Assembly (NCBI GenBank): GCA_030549775.1
Contig: CM060172.1
Location: forward strand, 8,419,861 to 8,483,860
Direction: 5' to 3'
Source of the DNA: Tamarix chinensis
Taxonomy: Eukaryota; Streptophyta; Magnoliopsida; Caryophyllales; Tamaricaceae
DNA length: 64,000 nt
The stretch's first letter is position 1. Each line of letters starts with the position of its first letter. The position numbers and the translations under genes were made by a program. Shown in pieces: positions 49,345 to 61,379 of the stretch. The notes beneath the pieces were generated by a model. It was not told where the DNA came from. It worked only from the letters and a program-made list of their open reading frames with translations, and did no database searches.

Positions 49345-49637
49345 AATTTGGTTATTTAATTTACAAATAATATTTTTAGTGTTATTATGGTAAAGGGTCT
49401 GAAGCCCTTATTTCACTTTATTTTTGAGTAATGCCTTATTATTATTATTTCTATGATTTTTATTATTTTTGTTAATATTAATATTGATATTGCTTTTGGT
49501 ATTTTTGTTATTATTATTTTATCAAAAGCCTAGTCTTATATTAAGTTAGTTTTTAATATTATTTTTTATAGGAGGGAGTCTAATTTTGCCATTTCCCTCA
49601 TAATAGGTGAGACCAATCAAAGCCCTAAGGAGGCATA

Positions 49638-49675
49638 GGAGCGTGCTCCAATACCGGTGTCGTTTTAGGTAAGGG
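49638..49675 (+). promoter_or_regulatory. Near-palindrome plus splice-donor-like motif
   Basis: GGAGCGTGCTCC (49638-49649) is followed by GTTTTAGGTAAGGGG (49662-49675). This is the plus-strand copy of the block seen on the minus strand at 9793-9829 and 30621-30659. Confidence 0.45.
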
Positions 49676-50002
49676 GTGCTAAGGCCTTTTGTGTGCTTAT
49701 ATGCATTATGCGCTTCATATGCTATGTATTCTATGTTTATGATTATTAATTATGTCGTATATGGTATGAAGTGGAGTTCAAGTATGTTTTTGTATGGCAT
49801 GTGTACTTTGTGTATGTGACGATATGTGTTGTGACCCTGTAAGAAAGGATGTCGATGCGGTTTGTGTGGAAGAAAGGATGAAAAAGGAGGATGGGGAAAG
49901 AATTTGACAAAGGGAAGTGTGTTGACCTAATTTTATGGTTTTATAAGGAATAATCTAATGTATGGTTTTATGTGGAAGAATATAATTTATGGTTTTAACT
50001 CA

Positions 50003-50583
50003 AGATATAGTTGGTGATATCATTAGTTATATTAAACTTGATGTAAACCCTAAAGTATATTTCATGTAAGCTAGGGTTTTGTTGTAATTTCATGTATGCA
50101 CCATAGTTGATTGTAGGCTTTGTAATGATAGTCATTAATATCATTTAAATGTTGATATTATGTCTGGGATTAGGTATTATATAGGCATAATTCAAGTGAG
50201 TTAAAACAAGCTTGAATTAAGGAAGATAACCGGATAGTTTAGTCCCTTTCAGTCGGCTTATTTCCTATATATATACTTAAGCTTGTACACGCATAACATG
50301 TTATGTTAACGTGAAAATCATTTGAATAAAATCACAAGTTTAAAAACTTGTGTTTTCTCTCTTTTGGAGATCCATCAAACTAAGAGTGCCTGGGGTATAT
50401 TTTTCCTCTTTAGATTCTTTGAATGTGCATCCACATTCAAAGCCTACACTATCCTTAAATAACCTGCATCTTCAAGTTTAATCCCACTTAAGCTGAGCCT
50501 AGTTCTTCATCAAAATCAACGTGTAGGAGGCCGAATCAAAGGACTGATTCAATCCTATGTTTCCCTCCCATTGATCCACACCA
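50003..50583 (+). mobile_element. 3' LTR of the composite element, 5'-truncated
   Basis: It aligns with 46552-47133 from AGATATAGTTGGTGATATC to the CCACACCA end and lacks the first 261 bp of the LTR, including TGATG. TATATATACTTAAGC near 50268 is retained. Confidence 0.85.
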
Positions 50584-50588
50584 TACAT

Positions 50589-52152
50589 GCTTATAATTAA
50601 TCCATAGGGATTATTCTAGCTAGAAACTAGAATCACAAAATAATCATTATACCCTATCATAATATGTTTGTAAATGTGTTAAAAATTACTTTGATTTTAA
50701 ATAAAGTGCATTTGTTTTGGAATGCTCTTGAAAAATTATGTAAAGTGGTTGTATTCATATCAACAATCGATTGATGGTAAGATTTAGTCGATGGCAACCC
50801 TTGGTTGACTAATACCTCTTGATGGCGTAAATTATAAAAAATGGTCTATTAATGTTTTTATTTTGATTCATGCTAAAGTGACTTTAAATTTTTATTTATT
50901 ATGATCTATTTGTGTTACTTAGATCTTGTTGGTGTTTAGTGAATAATTTCATATTATTTAGATTATAAGATCATTTTTATTTAATTGAAGTCACCTAAGG
51001 AGTGATTTAGGTACATTTTCTTGTTCTTACAACTTTAACTTTTCCTCACCTCTCCTTTACCTCTCTCCCTTAATCCCTAAAATTTTTTTGCTCACACCCT
51101 ACCATATATTTCAAATAAGCTATACCTGTCACTCTCTCCTCCTTTTTTGTGAACATGGGGCCTAGAACCTTCTATTATGCCTAAATCTGCAAGCACAAAG
51201 ATTCATTATAGCACTTTAAGGTCATATCATGTAGAGATATTATTGTTAATTATTAAATTTCATCAACTATGATTAGTCATAAAAAATTATAATTGTATAA
51301 AATAATTAATAATAATAGGCAATACTCAAAGGAATCTATTAAAGTTAAATAGAAACTAGGATTGAATGTTTTTCATAATTAAGAGGTGAAAAAATGTATT
51401 AATCAATTATTAAATGGATTGATCTATTTATAAGGAATAACTAGACAAAATTAACAAATAACCTCTTTTGAAACTCAAAATTGCAATAAATACAACCTAA
51501 TAACTTATTTTCATGGTATTATGTTGGGATAAACTCATTAGATTCAACCTAATTCGATTAATTTCCTTATATACTCTAGTATAATTTCATAATTCAAGAT
51601 CTCATGTTCAATTGCAAATTTTTAGTATCAATATTTACCTTTCAATTCTTTGATTAATTATATATATCTAATCAAAATGGTGATCAATAAATTAAAGAAA
51701 AATTAAGGCATAAATGATTTAATAATCTTAAAGTTACTACTTACAAAAATGTTTTTGGAGAATCTTCAGTTACAAAAATAGTAGGTGTTACCACCACACA
51801 TAGAACAAGTCCGACTTCTCTAGCATTCTTATACCAAGAGCGAAGGCTAAAAATATACTCAACTTTAAATGATAATACAGTTATAATAAAGAGGGTAGAG
51901 AGAATCAAAGCAGCTTAATATTATTTTGAATAAAACTAGCTATTAGTGGTTATAAAATTAAGTGAAAAGAAAATACATAATGGTATGAGTAAAATAACAC
52001 AGAAAAATTTACTACATAAAAAAATCATATGGAAGCATTAGTCAGAAAAATAGTGGGTGTTATTACCACAAGTAATATAACTCTTCCATTCTCAAATACA
52101 CTTATGCTAAATGGTAAGGCTAAATGTTAGTTTGCTAAAATAAAGATCAAAC

Positions 52153-52199
<47 letters not shown>

Positions 52200-52904
52200 T
52201 TTTAATATGAAATAATATTTTCTTGATAGTCCAAAAAATTAGGAAAAGATTTGCAATCTATCAAGGAAAAGAAACATGAAAGGGGACATGAGAGTCCTAA
52301 TAAAACACGATTCAAAAGATATCAAGAGAACTATAGACATTCTTAACTCTCAAACCCTACAAAAACTATTAGGTCAAACTCTCAAAATACTCATGCAAGG
52401 TAAAGACTATCCATTAAATAGAAAGGGTATCATAAAATAGAACTCATCAATACAACTGTACTAAATAACTCATTATATTAAAACTAATATGAAATATGTG
52501 CATAGAACACATAAAAGGCATTCCAATAAAACATGATAAAAAAAATATAAATGTGATAAATGTGATAAAAAAAAATAATAACCATATAAGAAAACAAAAT
52601 ATTCACTAAAACCACATGCCACTTATACTCTTTCCTTTAAAACATAATGAAACTTACCAGCAAAACATACAAGACATTCTCTTTGAAGTAATTATTCGAA
52701 ACCATCTCAACACAATAACCATAACCTTTAATAATATCACATATCTCAATGTCAAAACTATTAATACCCATCTCACCATAGGGAAGGCTCAAAGGCACAA
52801 TAGCAATAAATATCTATGATGTCACAAGTAGGCATAAAGGCTATAATTGACAAATATAATTACCATTTGATCTAATAATAAACATTTTAACTTTTATTTA
52901 ATTG
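50589..52904. other. AT-rich repeats, no supported gene
   Basis: Contents include a stretch near 51186-51240 resembling the LTR edge at 63757-63815 (CTGCAAGCACAAAGATTCATT against CCGCAAGTACACAAATTTATT). Two related blocks lie at 51768-51860 and 52037-52135 (AAAAATAGTAGGTGTTACCACCACA, then GCGAAGGCTAAA), like the opening of the giant LTR at 34869. A TA run lies at 52158-52197. The 67-codon frame at 52616-52819 lacks homology. Confidence 0.5.
52158..52197. repeat. TA dinucleotide microsatellite
   Basis: About 20 uninterrupted TA units. Confidence 0.95.
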
Positions 52905-53040
52905 AGGGCTTATCAAGATTATGTTCATCTCCTATCTTCTTACCTCTTCCCTAAATTTTTTTGTTTTGTTGGAATCTACCTAACTCTGACACTAACACTT
53001 GGCTTAATCTAATATGTTTGGCATTATGCATTAAAGCTCA
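52905..53040 (+). mobile_element. 5' LTR remnant of the 52.9-58.2 kb gypsy element
   Basis: TTCATCTCCTATCTTCTTACC through CTAATATGTTTGGCATTATGC matches the last 130 bp of the 3' LTR (58105-58232). The rest of the 5' LTR is missing or unrecognisable. AAGTTGGTAACTTTAGG just after it (53041-53057) is a weak remnant of the tRNA-Met primer site. Confidence 0.7.
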
Positions 53041-53439
53041 AAGTTGGTAACTTTAGGTTTTCACAATACGATCACCTTCCTACCTTAAATTATCGTTCAT
53101 TCTCAACCCTAAAAAAAAAATCTTTTTACCATTATCCCACATACTCATACACTAACTTTCCTTATTTTCGTTTCTTTCCCACCTCTCAGGTTGTGTAAGA
53201 GTTATGCAGGCATTCTTAACTTTTTTGGACCACCAACCTATTTTTAGAGGGTTGAGTCTTGAAGAAGACCATAACGTAAGAAGGGATAGGGTCATTAAAG
53301 CTTTGAAAATGGATTTAAGGAGGGTTTTGGGCATTTTAGAATAGTTAGTAACAAATGAAAACATTCTTAGAGTAAGGAGTCCATTTCTATAAGAAGAATA
53401 AGGGGTGAATGTTTTAGGGGATGACCCCACCAACTATAG

Positions 53440-54240
53440 CTCATCTTATAGCAATTCCTCTAGATCTCCATGAGGGAGGAGGTTGGTTAGAAGGGATTAC
53501 TTTAATGATATTAAGTTGGATATCCTAAAGTTTGATAGATCCCACAATCTAGGTGTAATAGGATGTTTGAATATGATTTGAGGTGTAATAGGATATTTGA
53601 ATCTAGATAAGTAGATGATGAAAATTCCTTAAAGATTTCTCTCTTCAAGTTGAAATGGAATTCCTCCTTATGGTGGGAAAATTTGGTGCAACATAGAGGG
53701 AAGAAAGGAATGTTTAAAGTTAGAAGTTGGATGAAAATGAAATGGTTGATGATGGAAACATGTTTTCCACCTTTTTATACTCAAGACCTATATAATAAAA
53801 TATCTTCATGAAGAAAAGGTCCCTTGAATTTGGATGAGTATACTCGAGAGTTTTAGAGGCTCAACATGAGGCTTAGATTTAAAGAGGCTAAAGAGCACAC
53901 AATGTATCGGTTCATAAGTGGATGAAGGGGTGACATTGCTAGGAAAGTGGAATTCTACAAATATTACACCATAGATGAGTTATTCCATTTATCCATCAAG
54001 GTAGAGATGCATAAAAAAGGAGAAGAAGAATTTGAAAGTTGGATGTTCAAAGTTTAATGCATAACCACCCAAGGAATTTTCAAAGACGACATCTAATCCC
54101 AATAAATTTGATGTTAAGGGTAAAGGAAGGCTAGAAGTGGGTGAATCTAGTAGAAATAAGTGTGTTTGGTTTTTTAAATGTCAAAAAATTGGGCATTATC
54201 AAAATAAGTGTCTAAATAAGAGGGCAATGATTTTTTTAGA
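53440..54240 (+). pseudogene. gag: Gypsy gag remnant
   Basis: With frame changes the plus strand gives FNDIKLDILKFDRSHNL near 53500-53555. A gag core NLDEYTREFQRLNMRLRFKEA lies near 53825-53890, then DIARKVEFYKYYTIDELFHLSIKVEM to about 54010. A zinc-knuckle remnant FFKCQKIGHYQNKCLNK near 54170-54220 has its first Cys replaced by Phe. Several in-frame stops occur. Confidence 0.75.
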
Positions 54241-54279
54241 ATTAGAATAGAGGGATATGATATCAAAAACCATTCAGCC

Positions 54280-54786
54280 ATGGACGGAGGGGCTAAGATT
54301 GAGGAAGTACCACTAGACGTAGGGGAGTATTTAATGTTAAGAAGGGTTTTGCAAGCAAGGGAAGCCATGGAAGATGAGTTCTACAGGGAGAAAATATTTC
54401 ATACTAAGTGTGCCATACTTGGTAAAACACGCTCCCTCATTATCAACGAGGGTAGTTATGGAAATGTGTCTTCTAACATTGTTGTGGAGAAGATTAAATT
54501 ACCAACAACATCACATGCTAAACCTTATAAGCTTCAATGGCTTAATAATAGCTCAATGGTTGAAGTTACCAAGAAAAAAGTTATTCCATTTTTCATAGAG
54601 AAAACTTATCAAGATAACATTACATATAATGTCATTTCCATGGATGCATGTCCCTTTTACTTATTACTAACACTTAACTCTAATAAGAACACACACACTC
54701 TCAACCCTTGGGTCAAGACCTTGCTAGGGAAGTTTGGGGATGTATTCCCAAATGAGTTTCCTTCCATAAGAGGCATAAAGAAATAA
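54280..54786 (+). pseudogene. pol: Gypsy linker and protease, active site mutated
   Basis: This 168-codon frame starts in the acidic gag-protease linker (MLRRVLQAREAMEDEFYREK, then IFHTKC). It runs through the protease: LIINEGSYGNVSS near residue 56, PYKLQWLNNSSMVEV near residue 85, ISMDACPFYLL near residue 124. It ends in the RT-linked segment FGDVFPNEFPSIRGI. The catalytic D-S/G-G triplet is N-E-G, so the protease is inactive. The LLGRPW segment has been deleted or altered. A longer intact frame than in the neighbouring copies suggests a younger insertion. Confidence 0.8.
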
Positions 54787-54789
54787 ATT

Positions 54790-55420
54790 AATTTTGTTCC
54801 TAGGAATACCCTCCCAAACAAACCAGCTAATATGAGCAATCTAAAACAAGCTAGGGAGTTATAAAGTTAATTTGAGGAGTTGTTGCAGAAGAGTTTCATA
54901 AGGGAATCCCTTAGCCCAGGTGTGCTTCCAATCCTCTTGGTGCAAAATAAAGATGGAACAATGTGAATGGGTGTTGATATTAGAGTTATAAACAACATTA
55001 TTATCAAGTATAGGTAACCCATACCTAGACTTGATGAAATGTTAGATTATTTGTAAATGTGTTTTCTAATAATGTCATGAGGAGTGGATACAATGAAATC
55101 AGGATGAATGAGGGGGATGAGTGGAAGACCAATTTAAAGAACAAAAGAGGATTCTATGGATGGTTGGTCATGCCTTTTGGACTAAGCACCTTCATGAGTC
55201 TCATGGATGAACTTCTTCGACCCTTCATCTCTAAATTTATACCTATATATTTTGATGATATTCTTGTATACTCTTCTAGTTATGATGGCCATTTAAGACA
55301 ATCATGAATAGTATTTCTAGACCTTAGAAACAACAAGTTGTATGGTAAACTAGAAAAGTGTGAATTCTTTGTACTAAAAATCAACTTTCCAGGGTTTGTT
55401 ATATTAGGAAATGGAATTTA
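54790..55420 (+). pseudogene. pol: Gypsy reverse transcriptase, frameshifted
   Basis: It reads FIRESLSPGVLPILLVQNKDGT near 54895-54960, then KYR and PIPRLDEMLDYL to 55050, then GDEWKTN and GFYGWLVMPFGLSTFMSLMDELLRPF across the frame 55059-55307. The YFDDILVYSS box is intact near 55245-55275. The segment between DEMLDYL and GDEWKT, which holds the first catalytic Asp (normally FSKIDLRSGYHQ), is scrambled. Stops at several points make it inactive. Confidence 0.85.
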
Positions 55421-55429
55421 TATAGAAGA

Positions 55430-55995
55430 GTCAAAGGTAGAGGTAATAATAGTGTGGCTTACATGCACATCCATCACTAACATTAAATCCTTTTACTAGC
55501 TTGCCTCATTTTATAAGAGGTTCGTAAAATAACACACTTTTAGCACCCATCACAAAATGCCTCAAATAAAGGGACTTTTAATGGGCCACGTCCGCATAAG
55601 AAGCCTTCAATCTAATCAAGAGTAAGTTAAGAAAGACCCCTGCATTACATCTACCTAACTTTGGTAATGTGTTCAAGATCAAGTGTGGTTTAATTAGAGT
55701 GGTTGTGTTGTCTTTCCATAAAAAGGTAGGCTCCTAGCCTTCTTCAGTGAGAAACTCAATGGTTTGAGGTCCAACAACAACACTTATGATAAAGATTTAT
55801 ATGCTATTATTAGGGCTTTAAATCATTAGTTGCACTATCTTTAGCCATCACAATTTGTATTGCATACTAATCATGAGTCTCTAAATTATATAAATAGGTA
55901 GACTTAACCCTAAGTATGTATGGTGGGTACATTTTTTTTTACTCTTTCTCAATTGTAACTATGAACAAGAATGGTAACACCAATAGTATTGCAAA
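55430..55995 (+). pseudogene. pol: Gypsy connection and RNase H remnant
   Basis: With shifts it reads FYKRFVK near 55505-55530, FKIKCG near 55670-55690, NTYDKDLYAIIRALNH near 55780-55830, and FVLHTNHESLNYINR near 55855-55900. It ends at a decayed IANELSKRHCM (usual VADALSRRHC) near 55985-56020. The catalytic DAS motif after ECD is lost. Confidence 0.75.
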
Positions 55996-55999
55996 TGAG

Positions 56000-57175
56000 C
56001 TCTCTAAGAGACATTGTATGTCGTTAATGATAGAAGCAAGGGTCTTAGGGATTGGGTGTTTAAAGGATTTGTACAAGAAAGATTAAGACTTTCCAAGCTA
56101 CATGGGAAAAAAAGACAAGCCATAGGGTTATTACCTAGTCCAAGAAGGGTTCCTCTTCTTGCTAAAGTGGGACATTTTTGCATCAACAAGACTTGTGGTG
56201 TACTATAGAAACATTTCTTCTGGCCTATAATGATGGGGGCGTACAATACCTTATAGAAAAATGCTCTACTTGCTAAAGTTCTAAGAGTTACTCCCACTAA
56301 GGAGTCTACACACCTTTACCTATTCCACACTATCCTTAAGATAATGTGAGCATGGATTTCATAGTGGCATTACCTAAAAAAAAATGGAAAAATGATTTTA
56401 GTATGGTAATTATCGATTGGTTTTCTAAGATGGCTCATTTGGACCCCTGTTATAAGATAAATGATGACTTTTACATCAGTGATCTCTATTGTAAAGAATT
56501 ATTTTGGTGGCATTGTATTCCGAAAATGATTATCTCTAATGAAGATACCAAGTTTCTTAGCTATTTTTGAAAAACCTTGTGGAGGCTACTTAGTACTAAA
56601 CTTCTCTTTAATATCAAGAATAATCCTTAAACTAATGGCCAAACCAAAGTCACCAACCACACCATCATGATGCTTTTAAGGAATTTGGTTCAAAAATCCT
56701 TGAGGGATTAGGACATCAAACTAAGTTATATCAAATTTACATACAACTGTTTCCCTATCTGTGCCACATATCACTCACCTTTTGAAGTGGTGTATGGGGT
56801 GAACCCCACTCACATAGATCTCATTACTTTACCAACCAAGGCTCAAACAAGTTTTGAAGCAAACTAGAGGGCCACTAAATTCAAAAAGTTACATAAATAA
56901 GTAAGAGACATGATCAAAAGGTGAACAACATGAATCAATATAACACAAAGAAGTATTGAAAAGAGCAAGTTTTTAACTATAGGACCTAGTGTAGCAACAT
57001 ATTTGGAAATAAATTTTTCCTTCTAGGAGAAAGAAAAAAATTCATACCAAGGAGTAATGGACCTTTCAAAACTGTAGAAAAGATTAGCAACAAGGCATAT
57101 TGCCTTAAGCTTCTATAAAAGATAGGGAACCAACACATTTAATGTGGTAAACTTACTCCCTTATTTACATGACAC
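56000..57175 (+). pseudogene. pol: Gypsy integrase remnant
   Basis: The frame 56014-56208 enters the integrase amino terminus (GHFCINKT with an HFFWP continuation). The frame 56346-56570 holds the core: MSMDFIVALPKKKWKND, IDWFSKMAHLDPCYKIND, IPKMIISNEDTKFLSYF. The first catalytic Asp (MDF) is present, and the second (SD of SDRDTKF) reads SN. Broken pieces continue to YSPFEVVYGVNPTHIDL-like sequence near 56775-56820 and TNTFNVVNLLPYLHD at 57130-57175. No chromodomain is recognisable. Confidence 0.8.
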
Positions 57176-57204
57176 ACCTTATGAAGATAAGGAGGTTCGT
57201 TTTT

Positions 57205-57217
57205 AAAAAGGGAAGGA
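57205..57217 (+). promoter_or_regulatory. Polypurine tract
   Basis: AAAAAGGGAAGGA lies immediately before the TGATG start of the 3' LTR, the expected place for plus-strand DNA priming. Confidence 0.8.
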
Positions 57218-58232
57218 TGATGTAGCAGTATCCCAAAATAAAGGCAATCTACTTACTAATTGTCCCAAAGTTGAAGACCTCAAAACTCTTCTCACTTTTC
57301 TTGATGAATAACAAGATTATCAAGGAGCCATGTGAAGCCATAAAAACACCAAAATAAAACATCATCCCCAAGTGTGGATGGATCCCTTTTGGCTCCACAT
57401 AGCTAATCTTTATCAGCTCTATTGTGGCTCCATTATGGCTCACCAAAATCTACTTTTTATCTACCCTTAGACGCCACCATTTTTTACTAAAGAAGGCTAC
57501 CATTTCTATCCCTTTTCATGTGAAAAGTTAAGGGACCATGGGATGATAATTTTGGGATGCTAAAAACCTTCAAATTAGGATTAAAATAAGGGGAAGGAAC
57601 CATAATAATCTCAACCAAAAGCTCCATCCTAAGACGACATACTTTTCAATCGGCCAAAATTTTTGTTTCTTAGATGGTGGATGGTTAAAGCATGTTTTTA
57701 GACTTTCCTAATGCATAATTTGTTTTTTCTAAGAATTTTTCATAGGCTATAATTGTATCCATCATGTTATGGGAGGCTTAGTAGCTTCTACAATCAACAC
57801 TAGCTGATTGTAGTGCTTACAACCTTAGTCAACTTATATTAGTATAAACTATGTATGGGGGTGTGACCAAATCTTCTCACTATGAGTTATTTTTGTAATG
57901 TACTCACTAAAGGCATGATTACATTCTATAAACAGTTGAGATGGTTGAAGGGAGAGGAAAATTTTAATGATAAAAACCCACCGGTTGTTGAAAATAGAAT
58001 CTCTTCTCAAGGCTAAAGTTTAGTCTTATGGATGTTTCAAATTCTTACACCATTTAATATAAGATTTGAAACCTTATTTGGTTGATGTAATTACTTAATC
58101 TTGAAAAATTATCAAGAATAAGTTCATCTCCTATCTTCTTACCCCTTCTCTACATTTTTCTGTATTGTTGAAATCTTCGCAACTCCAACACTAACACTTG
58201 GATTAATCTAATATGTTTGTCATCATGCCTCA
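57218..58232 (+). mobile_element. 3' LTR of the gypsy element
   Basis: It starts TGATGTAGCAGTATCCC right after the polypurine tract and ends near GCCTCA, about 1,015 bp, with the end set by comparison with the 5' remnant at 53040. A TATA-like TTATATTAGTATAAAC lies near 57835. The TGATG start unites it with the LTRs at 4784, 21280, 45007 and 46291. Confidence 0.75.
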
Positions 58233-59911
58233 TATAGGTTTTTGATCAAAGAATAGGTCTTAAGCTCAAAGGTGTTTAGTAAAAAGTAAACAAATATCAT
58301 TTGGTAGGCAATTTGGTTAATGTACCTATAAAAAGAAAAAACATGCCTTAATCATGTTGTTGCATCAATTAGTCATATATGGCCTTGAAGAGAAATAGTG
58401 TGAGTTCTAGTTTCATACAATAAAGAAGAATATAGATAATTAAGAAATATTAAGTCTATATAAAAGATGGGAAATCCATAAGTTGGAGGATCTCATCAAT
58501 TTAATTAGTAAAGATTATATTTATTATGTCTCAAATTAGATGAGTAAATAAACTAAGATGATCTTCTATAGTGATAAAATAATTAGTGGTTTGAGAGCCT
58601 ATCAATTGGGAAGTCCATTCTTAAAATAATTCAAAAGCCTTTTCATTACATTTTCTCACTTACTATAGGTCTTAATGTTGCATGATCAAGCCACACAAAG
58701 AATTCTATTTTACTATAATCATAGGAAAATACTTTCTAATTTTGTTTTTGTCAATTAAAAACATGAAACACTTTAGATAAAACAAAAAAAATAAGGAAAT
58801 GAAAATATAAACTTCAAAGAAAACTAGTATATAAGGAAAGTTGTGCACACTAAAAGCACCAAAAATAAAAGGAATAAAGAAAGAGAAAAGAAGAAATGTA
58901 CACTAAAAATAAAAAAGCATCCTAAAAACAAACTAAAAATAGAAGAAATAATTAAAATTAAATGTACACAACTTTAGATAAAAATAAAATAAAGAAAGAC
59001 GACATGAAATGACAAAAACTAGAGCCCTATAATGATTGTCTTAAACTTTAAAACACCAGCATCATCACAAGATGTTGAGCATTGGACATGTACATGAAAG
59101 ATATTCAAACAATAATGTAAAATGTAGGTCATATATCCTATATTAAACTTTTGTACATGAACATAACCATAACTCCATCTTTATTCTCCTATTTATAGGC
59201 TTTGGAATTTCTGTAGTGTAGCCTCAATTTATCAAGCTAATAAAAAAAATTATATCCTATGGCTTGTAGACCGAATCTAAATTTTCTAAGTAACATACTA
59301 ATTTCAGATCCATTTACATTAACACTCACAATCATAACATACTTAGAGTAAGGTACATGAACCTTGTACCTAAGAATTGAAGGAGTCTCAAGTTCTACCT
59401 ATGGAGACTTTTCTTTCATAAAAATGAAGGTCTCAATATCATATTCCAACTTCTCTTATTTTAGAGGTTGAGTTGAGAAAATTGTTACCCCACATGGTTC
59501 TCTCAAATAATGCATTAGAGGCTCTTACTTCTCTTGAAATTTAGTTACTGAATTGGCTTGATCCACACATGCCTTATTCATTTCATTCTTCTCATGATTG
59601 GAGATGGCAAATCAAAAAATGTTATGCCATTACACAAAGTAATTTCTATAACATCCACTTTTGGATTTATCTTTATATCCCTAGGCAATGTTCTTTCATC
59701 TACTTAAATTCATAAGTTGGCTAACATCAATATTCTAGGCCCCAAGATCTTGAATGATGGCTCTAGATCCTTCATACATGACACTTGATCCGAAATATTG
59801 GCTAAAGCTTCATCATCAAACTTATAGACAATATCGTCCAAACTATGATTTATCTCATAAGCTAAAGCTTCAAATTTAAACGCTTGAAGTACCTACCACC
59901 TTAGATGTAGA
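58233..59911. other. AT-rich sequence, no confident gene
   Basis: The part at 59280-59900 is less AT-rich and its minus strand gives readable pieces (VDERTLPRDIKINPKVDV near 59655-59705). It could be an old gag or linker of another element, but I could not place it in a family. No RNA gene is seen. Confidence 0.35.
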
Positions 59912-60064
59912 TGTTTTAATACCCCACATATTTATTTGATGGTTGAATGGGAATTTTTTCAAAATTTAGACCTTTGATTTTGATTAATTTTTATGACTTG
60001 GTTTGGGATAATGCTTGATTTGAAATCATGTTGAAAAAATGGAGTTTATTAAGGTTTGCAAATA

Positions 60065-60180
60065 AACCCATCGACCGGTTCCATAAACCGATCAACTTTT
60101 AGCCAATTTGGTTTCCTTGACTAAAGCGATCAACTTGGTGTGGGAAACTAATCAACTAGTGGTTGAATAGTTGGCTGGTA
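60065..60180. repeat. ATCGACTAGTT-type motif cluster, U3 side
   Basis: Four related 11-13 bp motifs lie within 115 bp: ATCGACCGGTTCC, CGATCAACTTTT, CGATCAACTTGG and AATCAACTAGTGG. They resemble the larger cluster at 61380-61680. Confidence 0.55.
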
Positions 60181-60414
60181 GGCCCAAATAATTGAATGGT
60201 TTGTCGAGCTAGTCACATTTTTTAGCTTTTTTTTTTAGAAAATCCCTTACACTAAATTAGAACCTTACCAACATATGCGAGATTATCCCTAAGAGATTCC
60301 TAACAATTTTTTTAATGCATTTAACCCAAAATATTGCCTCAAATTAATCTATAGGTTGATTGGAACAAATGAGGGGGAGATATGGCCTCAACATTGTCTT
60401 CTTCCTCCTCTGTC

Positions 60415-60424
60415 CTATATATAA
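60415..60424 (+). promoter_or_regulatory. TATA box of the diverged giant LTR
   Basis: CTATATATAA follows a pyrimidine-rich stretch (CTTCTTCCTCCTCTGTC), 503 bp from the LTR start. It supports plus-strand transcription. Confidence 0.45.
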
Positions 60425-61379
60425 TTTTGAGATCAACTACTTCAATCCTGACCATGCTTATAAGCATCTGGGAGATTCCGTCCATGCTGACTTCTAAATA
60501 CTCCATTTGTGAACACTAATTTTGGCCTAATTGATCTAAATTCTCCAAAGACACTACTTGAGCTCTAGAGAAGAAGTCAGCAAATACTAAATAAAATCCT
60601 TTCATTCAGATAAAATTCAAATGGTCAATGGTAAAGTTTTAAGTCAATTTCTGAACCTTTAGTTATTCCCTTTGATTGGGTAGCTATAAATATCCCCAAC
60701 CATCCTTACATTCCACCTATGTTTTAGCTACTTAATTCTCTTAAGTATTGCATTCCCTCTCTTCTTTCCACACTTCAAGCCTTGTTGATCTATTTTCACA
60801 CACTCTTCTAATCCTCTCTATAGTTATTTTCTTGTATTGATTCTCAAGCAAGGTAGAGTTAGATTAGAAGATAAGGTTGAGTAGTCCAATGTAACTCTTT
60901 CCCCTATCTTTGGCCTCAAGTGGTATATTCTTATCCTATTATGTTTTTAAGATTCAAAATTTGATAAGATTTTGGTAAAATGTCTAAATTTAAGATTTTA
61001 TCTTAATGTTTTCAAAGCTAAGAATGTCTATAGATGGAAATTATATTTTTAAGATGATTTTTCCTACATCAAGTAAGTGATTCTTTCTTCTATAATATTT
61101 AGCAAGTATTCCTGCATGTTACGTGTTACCTTTAGATGATTGCTGCATGTTGGCATAAAAAAACGAAGTTGTATGTATGATTTGGATGCTTAAATGATAT
61201 AAATTGAGTAAAAAAGCATGTAAATAGGAAAAGTAGGCTATGATAATCTCATGTTGAGAAATGTATGTTGATTTTTTTGGAAATATGTTAGCTGATGCTG
61301 ACACATGTTTTAATATGGCTAAAAATAATTTATATGAAAGAATCTACATGAAATTTGTGGTGTGGTGCTGTATTATGGA

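Larger units (their letters stand above)
48118..49990 (+). mobile_element. Giant-LTR fragment inside the composite element
   Basis: The order matches the giant LTRs read from their TATA side: TATA box, C-rich leader, TTA arrays (49073-49103, 49314-49341), GAGGGCTGAAG and AAAGGGTCTGAAGCCC landmarks also found at 1-700, then the palindrome and donor-like block. The first roughly 650 bp and the last roughly 2 kb of the LTR are missing. It is closer to the 1-2523 copy than to the other two by its shared reading frame. The segment 49860-50000 could not be assigned with confidence. Confidence 0.7.
46291..50583 (+). mobile_element. Composite gypsy element with TACAT target duplication
   Basis: TACAT flanks it at 46286-46290 and 50584-50588. 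The order is full 5' LTR (46291-47133), tRNA-Met primer site (47138-47149), leader, and gag start (47969-48117). A fragment of a giant LTR (48118 to about 49990) follows, then a 3' LTR lacking its first 261 bp (50003-50583). No protease, RT or integrase remains. The two LTRs differ at several percent of sites by eye, so the insertion is old. The internal giant-LTR fragment lacks both ends, so the junctions arose by deletion after a nested insertion, or the element moved as a composite with trans-supplied proteins. Confidence 0.8.
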
